The position numbers and the translations under genes were made by a program. A DNA stretch of 64,000 bases from Candidatus Poribacteria bacterium (GTDB taxonomy: Bacteria > Poribacteria > WGA-4E > WGA-3G). This document shows positions 25,856 through 34,471 of this stretch, one piece after another; position 1 is the first letter of the stretch, and every line of letters begins with the position of its first letter. Below the pieces are notes generated by a model. The model saw only the letters and a program-made list of their open reading frames with translations. It was not told the origin of the DNA and did not search any database. Location of the stretch: positions 4,368,682 to 4,432,681 of the forward strand of contig OY282374.1 of the NCBI GenBank assembly GCA_958295815.1, given 5' to 3'.

Positions 25856-26524
25856 ATGGATATTAATCTCATACACAGGACACTTCAGACTTCGCTTATT
25901 GGATGCCAGATTGAGCACTACGCACAAGTCGCCTCTACCAACGATATCGCCATTGCGTGTGGGAAATCAGGTGCAGCAGAGGGAACCCTTATCGTTGCAG
26001 AGCACCAAACCGCCGGACGGGGCAGATATGGTAGGAAATGGGATGCCCCAGCGGGAAAGTGTCTCCTCGTGTCTGCTGTTCTTAGGCATCGGCTGCTCCG
26101 CGATCAAGTTGAACTTCCCAACCTCATCGGTGCAATTGCGATAGCAGAGGCGATTCGCGCGACACATAGACTCGACGCGCGAATTAAGGTCCCTAACGAT
26201 GTTCGTATTAAGGAAAAAAAGGTGGCGGGTGTGCTAACAGAACTCGCCTATGACGATCAGCACCAACCTTTTTTTGTTTTGGGCTTCGGCGTGAATGTCA
26301 ATAGCACTTTAGAAGATTTTCCACCTGAACTACGTGAAACAGCAACCTCTGTGCGGATAGCAGCTGCCCGTGTGAGAAATCAGGATCCTGAGATCTGTCG
26401 GACTTCACTGTTGCGAGCTATCCTATGCCAATTGGAAAAGACTTACCTGCAACTGAAGGCGGGGGAAACGGATTTAATCATGCGTCAGTTTGAGGTACTA
26501 CGAGAAGATGAAAGTGATCATTAG
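25856..26524 (+). CDS. birA: Biotin-[acetyl-CoA-carboxylase] ligase, catalytic domain only
   Basis: A 222-residue biotin protein ligase that makes biotinyl-5'-AMP and attaches biotin to the carboxyl carrier protein. The signature GRGRYGRKWDAP is intact, as are the STND opening of the family and KVPNDVRIKEKKVAGVL (KWPND-type with Trp replaced by Val). FGFGVNVNS-like GFGVNVNS completes the active site. The N-terminal DNA-binding domain of bifunctional BirA is absent, so it should not repress biotin genes. The C-terminal ~50 residues form the usual cap domain, shortened. It starts 4 bases after the TPR gene and overlaps the next gene by 17 bases. Confidence 0.88.
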   Translation: MDINLIHRTLQTSLIGCQIEHYAQVASTNDIAIACGKSGAAEGTLIVAEHQTAGRGRYGRKWDAPAGKCLLVSAVLRHRLLRDQVELPNLIGAIAIAEAIRATHRLDARIKVPNDVRIKEKKVAGVLTELAYDDQHQPFFVLGFGVNVNSTLEDFPPELRETATSVRIAAARVRNQDPEICRTSLLRAILCQLEKTYLQLKAGETDLIMRQFEVLREDESDH

Positions 26525-26945
26525 TGCGTGTCTCTTGGGTGTTCGCTGTCGATACGATGGCGGTCACAGCCGAAACGAAACGGCGATGAACCAGCAAAGA
26601 ACATATCAGTTGATTCCTGTCTGCCCAGAAGAATCAGGAGGCTTGTCAACACCGCGTCCAGCCGCAGAAATCGTTGGTGGTGACGGTGATGCTGTATTAG
26701 ATGGCAAAGCAAAGGTCATGACTGCAGATGGCACAGACGTAACGGAAGCCTTTCTGAAAGGCGCGCACCACGCTTTACAGGTCGCTCAATCTCACGAAGC
26801 AACACACGTGATCCTCAAAGCGAGAAGCCCATCTTGCGGCTGTGGCGACATCTACGACGGCACCTTTTCAGGCACTCTCACATCCGGTGACGGCGTGACC
26901 ACCGCGCTCCTGAAACGACACGGCATCACCGTCTCCACCGTGTAG
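26508..26945 (+). CDS. DUF523 family protein
   Basis: A 145-residue cytosolic protein of DUF523. I use ATG 26508 inside the end of the biotin ligase gene. The family's Cys pattern is present: SACLLGVRCRYDGGHS at the N-terminus, PVCPEESGG in the middle and KARSPSCGCG toward the C-terminus, followed by YDGTFSG. The invariant Cys residues suggest a metal or sulfur-handling role, but no activity is established for the family. Translation is probably coupled to birA. It converges with trpC, whose stop is only 14 bases away. Confidence 0.85.
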   Translation: MKVIISACLLGVRCRYDGGHSRNETAMNQQRTYQLIPVCPEESGGLSTPRPAAEIVGGDGDAVLDGKAKVMTADGTDVTEAFLKGAHHALQVAQSHEATHVILKARSPSCGCGDIYDGTFSGTLTSGDGVTTALLKRHGITVSTV

Positions 26946-26959
26946 TCGTCACTGATAGG

Positions 26960-27733
26960 TCAAGAGATTAAACGTCGAACTTGCTGCCCGATATCAGGAC
27001 TCCGCATCAACGACTCACCAACAAGCATTGCATGAACATCGGCTTCCTGCAGTTTCACTACGTCTTCACGCGAATAGATACCGCTTTCACTCACCACAAC
27101 CTTATCCTCTGAAATAGTGTCTCGCAAACGGAACGTCGTGGCAATGTCTGTGTGGAATGTGTGCAGATCTCGATTGTTTATCCCGATAATTTGTGCGTCA
27201 ACATCTAATGCAATCGCCAATTCTTCGGGTGTATGCACCTCCACCAAAGACGCCAACGATAGCGAATCAGCGATCTCCATGAACGTCCGTAACTGGGAGA
27301 TTGTCAACGCCGCAACAATTAATAGAATCGCATCTGCCCCGGCGACCCGCGCTTGGTAGATATGATACGGATCAATTGTGAAATCTTTCCTTAACAGAGG
27401 CACATCAACAGCGTCCCGAATTGCGCGCAGATAGTCAAGCTCGCCCGCAAAAAAATGCTTATCTGTTAGCACAGAAATAGCAGCAGCACCGTTTTCGACG
27501 TAGGTTTCAGCGATCGATACCGGATGAAAATCTTCGCGGATGATACCTTTACTGGGTGATTTTTTCTTTACTTCCGCGATAAGTTTGACCGTATCAATAC
27601 CTGTGATGGCACCGCGAAAATCCCGTGTCGGTGGGAGGTTCATAATCTCTGCTTCCAACTTGGTCAGCGGTACCTGTGCCTGTTCAGCTGCTAACTCTTT
27701 CCGTTTATGTGCGATGATCGTGTCGAGTATCAA
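26960..27733 (-). CDS. trpC: Indole-3-glycerol phosphate synthase
   Basis: A 257-residue TIM-barrel enzyme that closes the indole ring in tryptophan synthesis (CdRP to indoleglycerol phosphate plus CO2). Landmarks: ILDTIIAHKRKEL start, AEVKKKSPSKG, LLRKDFTIDPYHIYQAR, IIGINNRDL and VVSESGI, all in order. The start is TTG 27733, eight bases after AAGAGG. It follows trpD by 25 bases in a minus-strand pair; the other trp genes are not in the window, so the pathway is split or partly elsewhere. Confidence 0.93.
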   Translation of the reverse strand: MILDTIIAHKRKELAAEQAQVPLTKLEAEIMNLPPTRDFRGAITGIDTVKLIAEVKKKSPSKGIIREDFHPVSIAETYVENGAAAISVLTDKHFFAGELDYLRAIRDAVDVPLLRKDFTIDPYHIYQARVAGADAILLIVAALTISQLRTFMEIADSLSLASLVEVHTPEELAIALDVDAQIIGINNRDLHTFHTDIATTFRLRDTISEDKVVVSESGIYSREDVVKLQEADVHAMLVGESLMRSPDIGQQVRRLIS

Positions 27734-27758
27734 TCCCTCAACCTCTTTCCGTAAAAGG

Positions 27759-28799
27759 TTAATTATTTGAGACGGTTTTCAGTCCTTCTAATTTCGCGAG
27801 TGCCGCGCCTGAGTCAATGGATTCGGATGCAAGTTTTATACCCTCCTCAAGGCTATCTACCTTCCCGCTCGCAGCAATTGCTGCACCAGCGTTTAGGACG
27901 ACAACATCACGTTTGGGTCCCCTTCCACCTTTCAAGATATTAACAACGATTTCAGCGTTCTCCTCCGGCGCACCGCCTAAGAGTGCTTCAGGTTCCGCTC
28001 TCGGAATTCCGAGTGTCGTGGGATCAAGGGTATAGGTTTTGACTGTGCCGTTTCGGAGTTCTGAGACGCGTGTGGTTGTTGTCGTTGTGATGTCGTCCAA
28101 GCCGTCATCCCCACGCACGATAAATGCCTGCTGGCATCCGAGATTGTTCAGGGCATTCGCATGTGCTTCAGTCAGCTCTGGTGCATAGACACCAATCACC
28201 TGTGCCTGTGGTCCCGCTGGGTTAGTCAGCGGTGCTATGGTATTGAAAATCGTCCGAATCCCGATTTCTCGCCTCGGTCCGATGGCGTATTTCATCGCAC
28301 CGTGCAGTGTTGGTGCGAATAAAAAACCGATGCCGACTTCATCAATGCATCGTCCAACATGTTCAGGACCAATTTCAATGTTCACACCCAACGCCATTAG
28401 CACGTTGGCACTGCCGCTTTGTCGCGTCACACCACGATTGCCGTGCTTCGCAACAGGCACACCTGCCCCCGCAGTAACAATGGCAGAGGTTGTTGAGATG
28501 TTGAAATGATTCAAACCTGTGCCACCTGTACTACAGGTATCGACAAGTCGTGGCACTTTCGGTGTAGCCTGCAAGTTAGGTTCATGAAGTGTTGGAACAG
28601 TGGTGGCTTTGGCACGCATCGCGCGCGTTGCCCCTGTCATTTCTTCTATTGTTTCGCCTTTAAGCCGCAGTGCGGTAAGAAAACAGGCGATCTGTGCGTC
28701 TGTCGTCTCACCCTCCATGATTTCGTTCATGGTATCAACCATTTCTGATTCGGTTAAGGCATTCCCTGCCATAACCTTTTGAATTGCTTCACGAATCAC
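27759..28799 (-). CDS. trpD: Anthranilate phosphoribosyltransferase
   Basis: A 346-residue enzyme joining anthranilate to PRPP in tryptophan synthesis. I choose GTG 28799, which has AGGAGG upstream and gives the typical IREAIQKVMAG opening; the frame itself is open to 28832. The PRPP loop, usually GTGGD, reads STGGT (DTCSTGGTGLNHFNIST); KHGNRGVTRQSGSANVL follows intact. The metal/PRPP acidic residue pair is seen in the DDGLDD region. A near-consensus promoter sits 33-61 bases upstream. It is the first gene of a trpD-trpC pair. Confidence 0.92.
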   Translation of the reverse strand: MIREAIQKVMAGNALTESEMVDTMNEIMEGETTDAQIACFLTALRLKGETIEEMTGATRAMRAKATTVPTLHEPNLQATPKVPRLVDTCSTGGTGLNHFNISTTSAIVTAGAGVPVAKHGNRGVTRQSGSANVLMALGVNIEIGPEHVGRCIDEVGIGFLFAPTLHGAMKYAIGPRREIGIRTIFNTIAPLTNPAGPQAQVIGVYAPELTEAHANALNNLGCQQAFIVRGDDGLDDITTTTTTRVSELRNGTVKTYTLDPTTLGIPRAEPEALLGGAPEENAEIVVNILKGGRGPKRDVVVLNAGAAIAASGKVDSLEEGIKLASESIDSGAALAKLEGLKTVSNN

Positions 28800-28831
28800 G
28801 CAATGTTCCTCCTGAAAATATTCTGTTCGCA

Positions 28832-28860
28832 ATTATAGCAGATGTCTGTATATTTCTCAA
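28832..28860 (-). promoter_or_regulatory. Promoter of trpDC
   Basis: On the minus strand, TTGAGA (28860-28855), a 17-base spacer and perfect TATAAT (28837-28832). The GTG start of trpD is 33 bases downstream, preceded by AGGAGG. Confidence 0.7.
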
Positions 28861-28890
28861 GATTAGCGTTTGAATCAAGCCTCAGAAAAC

Positions 28891-28919
28891 TTGCTTTTTT
28901 TTCACTTACAATATAATAT
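28891..28919 (+). promoter_or_regulatory. Candidate promoter for the GNAT acetyltransferase
   Basis: TTGCTT (28891-28896), 17-base spacer, TAATAT (28914-28919), about 115 bases before the ATG at 29035. Confidence 0.4.
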
Positions 28920-29034
28920 ACCTCGTATGGTAAACAATTGGTTTAAGGAACACAAACACTAGCAGAAGCTGCTGGCGATCAAGATCCTTCCGTTAGCACG
29001 TCTAACGTAACTCTTCAATAGGACGAAGAAAAAA

Positions 29035-29514
29035 ATGATCCGAAAGTATAAATCGAGCGACCTACAAACACTTCGGGAGATAACGGCTATCTGTTTTGAG
29101 AAAGTGTCTATAGACAAGAATATCGAAGACCGGTTTGGGTGTATTGGTGATGTAGGGTGGAAAGAACGCAAAATGTCCCATATTGATGATGACGCGGAAT
29201 CAAACCCAGACGGGTTTTTTGTGGCAGAGGTCGATGGCGAGATTGCTGGCTACATCACAACCCGACTTAACCGTTTAACTCAGATAGGTGGCATTCCAAA
29301 CCTTGCTGTGCTGCCGCAGTTTCAACGCCGTGGTATCGGTAGACAACTGATTGAAAAAGCGTTGGCATATTTGCAGGCAGAAGGGATGCTTTATGCTCGT
29401 ATTGAAACGTTGGATCAGAATCCTGTAGGTACCAGTTTTTACCCCACCATGGGCTTTACAGAAGTTGCAAGACAGATTCATTATATCCAACCGCTGTCGA
29501 AATCAAACGAGTGA
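29035..29514 (+). CDS. GNAT family N-acetyltransferase
   Basis: A 159-residue acetyl-CoA-dependent acetyltransferase. The opening IRKYKSSDLQTLREI and the acetyl-CoA pyrophosphate loop QRRGIGRQLIEKAL are clear, preceded by VLPQF and followed by FYPTMGFTEV, the usual C-terminal strand. ATG 29035 follows AGGACGAAGA. The acceptor (amine of a small molecule or protein) is not predictable. It stands alone, convergent with the DUF6785 membrane protein gene. Confidence 0.85.
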   Translation: MIRKYKSSDLQTLREITAICFEKVSIDKNIEDRFGCIGDVGWKERKMSHIDDDAESNPDGFFVAEVDGEIAGYITTRLNRLTQIGGIPNLAVLPQFQRRGIGRQLIEKALAYLQAEGMLYARIETLDQNPVGTSFYPTMGFTEVARQIHYIQPLSKSNE

Positions 29515-29595
29515 TGGATTGCACAACCATAGCACAGAAAAGCAATGTGCAAGGTGCGTGCTCGGAAAGGGCAGACCAAAAGGAATAAAACAAGT

Positions 29596-31572
29596 CTAAA
29601 ATAGAAACCGATACATCGGTTGGTTTGTCGTAATTCCTATAATGCTCCATATACTACCGATGATAAATTCACCTAAAATTAGACCGAGGAAGAATGGAAT
29701 AAGTTTTCGGTGTGCGCTCACACCGCCGTGCCTAAGGATAATCCACTTGATGACCGAACTCACCATAATTGAAAACCAGAACACATTCATTGACCAGCTG
29801 CTGGAAATAGCGAACCCAGCAGGATGAAAGGGCCACCAAAAGAGTCGCATCCGCATTATCATCAAGAAACCTGTGATAAGAAAGCCGATACACATCGCTA
29901 CAATTGCCGGGACATCTGGGGCTCTCGGTGATGTCAACCAACTCTGGAGACGATTGAAGGGTCTTCCGGCGAACCAGTCGCGTGCGCCTTCAACGTAAGA
30001 GATATGGTAGAATGCCCAGAACGAAGCGAATGTCCCAATAACAATCGCAATGCACATTGCGATTAGCAACCGTCGGTTAGAAATTCCGGTCCGCTCCGCT
30101 AATTTAAATCCCTCCAAGATATGTGGCATTGGGTGTCCGCGATAAGCACGATTAAAAAAGAAGAGGTATGCCATTATCGTTAGGTTATGCGGACCGAGTA
30201 GCCGCGTGCCAAAAATGCGAGGCATCATCTCATCAGGTCCAATGAAGTGTAAATCGTGGACAGGCGAACCGAGTTCTGCCCGCATGCGGGTTACTGCCGT
30301 GGAGATGGCGTAATAGATACCGAAAAATACGAGGACTACCCAAATGGACATTCCGCCGGTTTTGCAGAAGCCGACGATGAAGGCAAGGCTTGCGATGAGC
30401 CCTAACACTGTTACACGATAGGACATCGGTTCGTCTGAGTCGTCAATACTTCGGTCGTTGTTAAGTAATTTGCGACCAACCTGTGCGAGGTGTTTTCGCG
30501 TCGCTATGACTGCGATAACAAACAGACCAAGATATGCCCCGAAGGACTGCTCATCGGTGAACGGGAAATTCGGCATGCCACGCACGCCCAAGGCATCTCC
30601 AAAAATCCGCTCTACTTTCCAGAAGAGGTAAAAAAACCAACAAGAGAACGATAAATCGAGCGGAATAAAGAAAGCCATGCCTACCGCAAAAGGAAACACA
30701 GCCATGGGTGTCCAACCCACCGCACTCCACGGTTTCTGTGTAAAAAACGGACGTAAATCGTATAACCTACCGCCCAGACTCGGTACAGTCGGGTAAAGAT
30801 GATGAAGTCCATTAAGTATATCAATTGCGCCAGCAATTCCGAAACCGAGCCACATCACTTTATTTGTGAGCAAATTCGTTCGCCTTCCAATACTCGTCAA
30901 CTCAAGCGGTAGTTGAATAATAGGGTAACTTAGTTTCTCATGCTCCGTCCACTGTTTTCGGACGAGTGTATTAATACAAACCATCAGGAATACCATAGCG
31001 CATAGGAAGCCACCCCAGAGGACTGTTGTCGTCAACCATCCTTGTACGATTTCCCACTGGTAAAAAGTCGTTTCGCCGCGATAATACTCGGTTAGAAATG
31101 TTCGGTTTTTGACAGCCATCCAATCCGGGATATACCGATGAAATAGATCTGCCCAGTCGTTTTCTGGTGTTGCATACCAGAATGCATAGGGGATCATCGG
31201 GATTAAGACGCGGAGAACATCGTGCCCTGCCAGAGAGGAAGCGATTGCCAACATGACATAAATTGTCAGCAATTCGCCTTGTTGCATTGCGATCCTTGGT
31301 GCGACGCGAACCAAGAAAAAATTAACGCCTGTGATGGCAAAGACACAGAAAATGACGTTAAAGTAGAGGGAGATAGTCGTTGGGAAGCCTTGCCCGACCG
31401 AGTCCAGAATCCAATACATGTTTGGAATAATGAGGACGGTTCCGAGCAAGATAGCACGCCATGACGCACCAAATCTTGCGCTGTTAAAACGCAAGGTCTG
31501 TTTTTGCTGGACATTTCGACTGGTTTGTTCGGATAGTTCTCTATGAGGTTCTGAAGTCAATTCACTTCTCAA
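29596..31572 (-). CDS. DUF6785-type polytopic membrane protein
   Basis: A 658-residue integral membrane protein with roughly 14 hydrophobic segments after a polar N-terminus of about 35 residues. Conserved-looking stretches such as LSYPIIQLPLELTS, NFPFTDEQSFGAYLG, RAELGSPVHDLHF and LGPHNLTIMAYLFFFNRAYRGHPMPH match what I remember of the DUF6785/DUF6784 proteins of Poribacteria and Planctomycetes, which resemble oligopeptide-type transporters. No function is established. The only start is TTG 31572 (an in-frame TAG lies just upstream) or a TTG a few codons later; the ribosome site is weak. It is divergent from the PhyH gene at 31785. Confidence 0.75.
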   Translation of the reverse strand: MRSELTSEPHRELSEQTSRNVQQKQTLRFNSARFGASWRAILLGTVLIIPNMYWILDSVGQGFPTTISLYFNVIFCVFAITGVNFFLVRVAPRIAMQQGELLTIYVMLAIASSLAGHDVLRVLIPMIPYAFWYATPENDWADLFHRYIPDWMAVKNRTFLTEYYRGETTFYQWEIVQGWLTTTVLWGGFLCAMVFLMVCINTLVRKQWTEHEKLSYPIIQLPLELTSIGRRTNLLTNKVMWLGFGIAGAIDILNGLHHLYPTVPSLGGRLYDLRPFFTQKPWSAVGWTPMAVFPFAVGMAFFIPLDLSFSCWFFYLFWKVERIFGDALGVRGMPNFPFTDEQSFGAYLGLFVIAVIATRKHLAQVGRKLLNNDRSIDDSDEPMSYRVTVLGLIASLAFIVGFCKTGGMSIWVVLVFFGIYYAISTAVTRMRAELGSPVHDLHFIGPDEMMPRIFGTRLLGPHNLTIMAYLFFFNRAYRGHPMPHILEGFKLAERTGISNRRLLIAMCIAIVIGTFASFWAFYHISYVEGARDWFAGRPFNRLQSWLTSPRAPDVPAIVAMCIGFLITGFLMIMRMRLFWWPFHPAGFAISSSWSMNVFWFSIMVSSVIKWIILRHGGVSAHRKLIPFFLGLILGEFIIGSIWSIIGITTNQPMYRFLF

Positions 31573-31687
31573 ATTGCGTGGTGCTTTCTATCTATCACAC
31601 GTCTGTATACGCTTGGAGGAAGTAAAATCAGGACAATTTTAGATACCTTGAAAGCCAAACGCTACATTCTACACAAATAAAATTACT

Positions 31688-31717
31688 TTGATTTTTTTTC
31701 GGTATATCCCGTATAAT
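31688..31717 (+). promoter_or_regulatory. Sigma-70-type promoter upstream of PhyH gene
   Basis: TTGATT (31688-31693), 18-base spacer, perfect TATAAT (31712-31717), 67 bases before the ATG at 31785. Confidence 0.6.
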
Positions 31718-31784
31718 GTAAGCATGTTTAGGATTTTGATCCACAGACTAAGGCTACTTTCAGCACTATTAAAGGATAAACCCT

Positions 31785-32621
31785 ATGGATACTACAACCG
31801 ATGCTGCACACGCAGCAGTCTTTACACCAGAGGATAGGGAATTCGTCGAAAATAACGGGTACCTATTAATTAAAAACGCGCTGCCCTCCGATGTGGTAGC
31901 GGAAATTGATGCTGCCGTTGACGAAGTTTATACCAAAGAGGAATCCGCGGGGCGTCTCGAAGCAAACGGGAAGTTGAACCTCCGAAATTGCATTGTACAC
32001 CATGAGGCGTTCCTAAAACTCCTTGACTGGCAGAAAACAGTCCCCCTCGCCTACGGTGTGCTGAACTGGAATGTCCAGATGATCACCTCGCATCTGATTG
32101 TGCTGCCTTCTGGAGAAGAACCGGCTGATGAGGTAAAGAATCGTATCGGCTTGCACCGTGATGGTGGCACGTCACATCGTGAGATGCAGGAACCACACCC
32201 GCGTATCATGCTCAAGATTGCATACGCCATCAGCGACCAATCCGATCCTGCCTCTGGTGCGACGGTAATCGTACCCGGGAGCAACCGATTGACAGGTAGA
32301 CCTGCAATCGACCCAGACACAGGACGGACACGCGGTGCTATTTCTATGAATGTCAACGCTGGAGATGCATTCCTCTTTGAACAACGCACATGGCACGGCA
32401 TCGGACATAACTGGTCTGGCATGCCCCGCAAAACGATCTTTATGGGTTATGCTTATCGCTGGGTGAAACCGATGGATTATATCACGATGCCTGACGAACT
32501 GATCGCTAAATGCAACCCGATTCAGAAACAACTCGTAGGGGTCGTCAGTGATCCACTCAGCTACTATCTACCGCAAGATCAAGATGTACCACTACGGTCC
32601 CTACTTGATTCAGAGGCGTAG
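31785..32621 (+). CDS. Phytanoyl-CoA dioxygenase (PhyH) family protein
   Basis: A 278-residue Fe(II)/2-oxoglutarate oxygenase; ATG 31785 follows AAAGGATAAACCCT. The iron ligands are H124-x-D126 (GLHRDGGTSH) and H204 (TWHGIGHNWSG), with a downstream Arg (MPRKTIF) for 2-oxoglutarate. VENNGYLLIKNAL at the N-terminus is the family's usual opening. TSHLIVLPSGEEPADE shows it is a distinct subfamily from the dioxygenase at 13374. Substrate unknown. Monocistronic by position: a promoter lies upstream and the next gene is on the opposite strand. Confidence 0.85.
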   Translation: MDTTTDAAHAAVFTPEDREFVENNGYLLIKNALPSDVVAEIDAAVDEVYTKEESAGRLEANGKLNLRNCIVHHEAFLKLLDWQKTVPLAYGVLNWNVQMITSHLIVLPSGEEPADEVKNRIGLHRDGGTSHREMQEPHPRIMLKIAYAISDQSDPASGATVIVPGSNRLTGRPAIDPDTGRTRGAISMNVNAGDAFLFEQRTWHGIGHNWSGMPRKTIFMGYAYRWVKPMDYITMPDELIAKCNPIQKQLVGVVSDPLSYYLPQDQDVPLRSLLDSEA

Positions 32622-32646
32622 TTAGCGTATCTATATTGCACGTGTC

Positions 32647-33588
32647 CTATTCGAGTTCGCTCTTGAGCGAAAGGCTATAATCCAGTAGCGCATTCGCATA
32701 CGGCATATTGTGGAGTCCGTAACCGCTATCGCCTTTGACCATGTCGTGGTTCAACTTTGCGTCAAGATAAGCTTGTGAGGTTTTGTCAGGAGCAGCGTCC
32801 AGCATCGCTTTAACAGCTTGCATTTTCGCCTCTATCTCAGCGCGATATTGCGGTAGTTTCACCTCCATGCTATTATCTGCACTATCATGGCAGCCTGCGG
32901 TACTACATACGGATAGTTCTGCGGCGAACGTATGACCGCCATGTTGCGCGACCGTTTCTGGGTCTTCCTTTGTCATGTGGCATTGGACACACCGTTTTTT
33001 CATTACGCGTACATGTGGCGATGGCATCCGTTTGATACCAGCCCCCTCGCGCCCGAGGAACATCTCCGACTGAGACTGGTGGATAATGCCTGCCCCAGCG
33101 CAACCGCAGTCCATCTTATGGCAGGTGACACATAAATGTTTTGCGGGTTTCACCAACAAGTGTTCTGATCTACTGTTGTGCGAATGGCAAGAAGAACAGG
33201 CGACAGCATTCACCGCTGTCTCTGCGTTATAGGTATGCCCCGGATAAACCCGATCGCTGAATAATTCGTAACCAGCGGAATGGCAACTCAGACATGAGGT
33301 TTGTACCTCATACGGACCTTCAAGCAAATTGACAAGGGCATGCGAATGTCCTGCTTGGTGCCATTCTTGATAGGCGGGTTCGTTCGCGTGACACTTGTTA
33401 CATCCTTCGGCAAACGGGGTTTTGGTCTCAGGTGTAGCGGCTTCCACGGGTGCTGCGTACGCCGTTGCGATTTTGGCACCGTTTGTAAGCCATAGCTCGC
33501 TATCGAAAGAATCATAGTCGTAGAGGGCAAAAAGGGCAATTGTTCCCATCAGTAGGGATAACCCCAGAAATAATAAGGCTTGTTTCAT
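32647..33588 (-). CDS. Membrane-anchored or exported multiheme cytochrome c
   Basis: A 313-residue protein starting at ATG 33588 (AGGAAAA upstream), with an N-terminal hydrophobic segment (ALLFLGLSLLMGTIALFAL) that anchors or exports it. Five CxxCH heme sites are present: CNKCH (63-67), CLSCH, CSSCH, CVTCH and CVQCH. A sixth is a CSTAGCH with four residues between cysteines. Distal histidines are abundant (HQAGHSH, HSHNSRSEH), so most hemes are probably bis-His. The layout resembles cytochrome c554/NapC-associated electron carriers in the periplasm. A Cys-rich KMDCGCAGAG after the fourth heme is unusual. No reductase gene is adjacent. Confidence 0.87.
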   Translation of the reverse strand: MKQALLFLGLSLLMGTIALFALYDYDSFDSELWLTNGAKIATAYAAPVEAATPETKTPFAEGCNKCHANEPAYQEWHQAGHSHALVNLLEGPYEVQTSCLSCHSAGYELFSDRVYPGHTYNAETAVNAVACSSCHSHNSRSEHLLVKPAKHLCVTCHKMDCGCAGAGIIHQSQSEMFLGREGAGIKRMPSPHVRVMKKRCVQCHMTKEDPETVAQHGGHTFAAELSVCSTAGCHDSADNSMEVKLPQYRAEIEAKMQAVKAMLDAAPDKTSQAYLDAKLNHDMVKGDSGYGLHNMPYANALLDYSLSLKSELE

Positions 33589-33683
33589 AAGTTTTAATTT
33601 TCCTCGCATAATTTCAGCGTAACTTGTAAGCCGAAACTTGTTCTGCAAAAGTCTGTTTTACGTCACTGGAATTACAGCGTTTA

Positions 33684-33712
33684 TTGTATAGTCCGTGATA
33701 ATTAAATATGAT
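33684..33712 (+). promoter_or_regulatory. Candidate promoter for the DUF1080 gene
   Basis: TTGTAT (33684-33689), 17-base spacer, TATGAT (33707-33712), 54 bases before ATG 33767. Confidence 0.35.
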
Positions 33713-33766
33713 ACTTGATTTAGGGAAATATGTCAACAGTTTTCAGAGAATATAGGAGGGATCTTA

Positions 33767-34432
33767 ATGTCTCAATCCGAAAACAGAATTAATCTTTTCA
33801 ATGGCAAAAACATGGACGGTTGGCTCGCCCGAGGCGGTGCGCCAGAACATGAATGGGACGCTGCAGGCAATGTCGCTCTCGATCCAGACGATGCAAAACT
33901 TCTTGCCACGACAACTGGTGAAGGCATTTTCTACAACGGTGCAACCGGACGAACCATTGATATTTATACCGAAGCGGAGTATGGAGACTGTGAACTGCAC
34001 GTGGAGTTCATGGTACCAGAAGGTTCCAATTCGGGGGTTTATCTCATGGGTAGGTACGAGATCCAGATATTGGACAGTTGGGGTGAAACAGAACTTGGGT
34101 ATGGTACCTGTGGCGGTGTGTATTGTCGCTGGATCGACAATCAGCCGGTAGATGGTGTGCCGCCGCGTGTTAATGCGAGTAAGCCACCAGGTGAGTGGCA
34201 GACGTACGACATCACCTTCCGCGCGCCAAAATTCGATGCCGATGGCAATAAGGTTGCCAATGCCACCTTCGTTAAAATTGTATGGAATGGACAAGTCGTC
34301 CATGAAGATGTCGAGGTCGTGGGATGCACACGGGGTGCGATGGTGGAAGAAGAAGCGGTTACCGGTCCACTGCTGTTGCAAGGTGACCATGGACCTGTCG
34401 CCTTCCGCAATGTTGTACTGAAATCCCTTTAA
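33767..34432 (+). CDS. DUF1080 (3-keto-disaccharide hydrolase-like) protein
   Basis: A 221-residue concanavalin-like protein; ATG 33767 follows the strong site TAGGAGGGAT. It opens with NLFNGKNMDGWLARGG, the DUF1080 hallmark, followed by FEYGDCELHVEFMVP-like YGDCELHVEF, NSGVYLMGRYEIQILDSWG and a closing GPLLLQGDHGPVAFRNVVLK. Characterised members hydrolyse 3-keto-glucosides or bind glucans. There is no signal peptide, so it should be cytosolic, unlike most relatives. A Gfo/Idh/MocA oxidoreductase, the enzyme type that makes or removes 3-keto sugars, starts 39 bases downstream; the pair fits a 3-keto-sugar pathway. Confidence 0.85.
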   Translation: MSQSENRINLFNGKNMDGWLARGGAPEHEWDAAGNVALDPDDAKLLATTTGEGIFYNGATGRTIDIYTEAEYGDCELHVEFMVPEGSNSGVYLMGRYEIQILDSWGETELGYGTCGGVYCRWIDNQPVDGVPPRVNASKPPGEWQTYDITFRAPKFDADGNKVANATFVKIVWNGQVVHEDVEVVGCTRGAMVEEEAVTGPLLLQGDHGPVAFRNVVLKSL

Positions 34433-34471
34433 TCCATTTGCTAACAAATAGACCGAAGTAAGGAAAACGTT

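Noticed and set aside
29519..29552. TTGCACA/TGTGCAA stem between convergent genes
   Set aside because: Seven-base stem, long loop and no T-run; possible but not supported.
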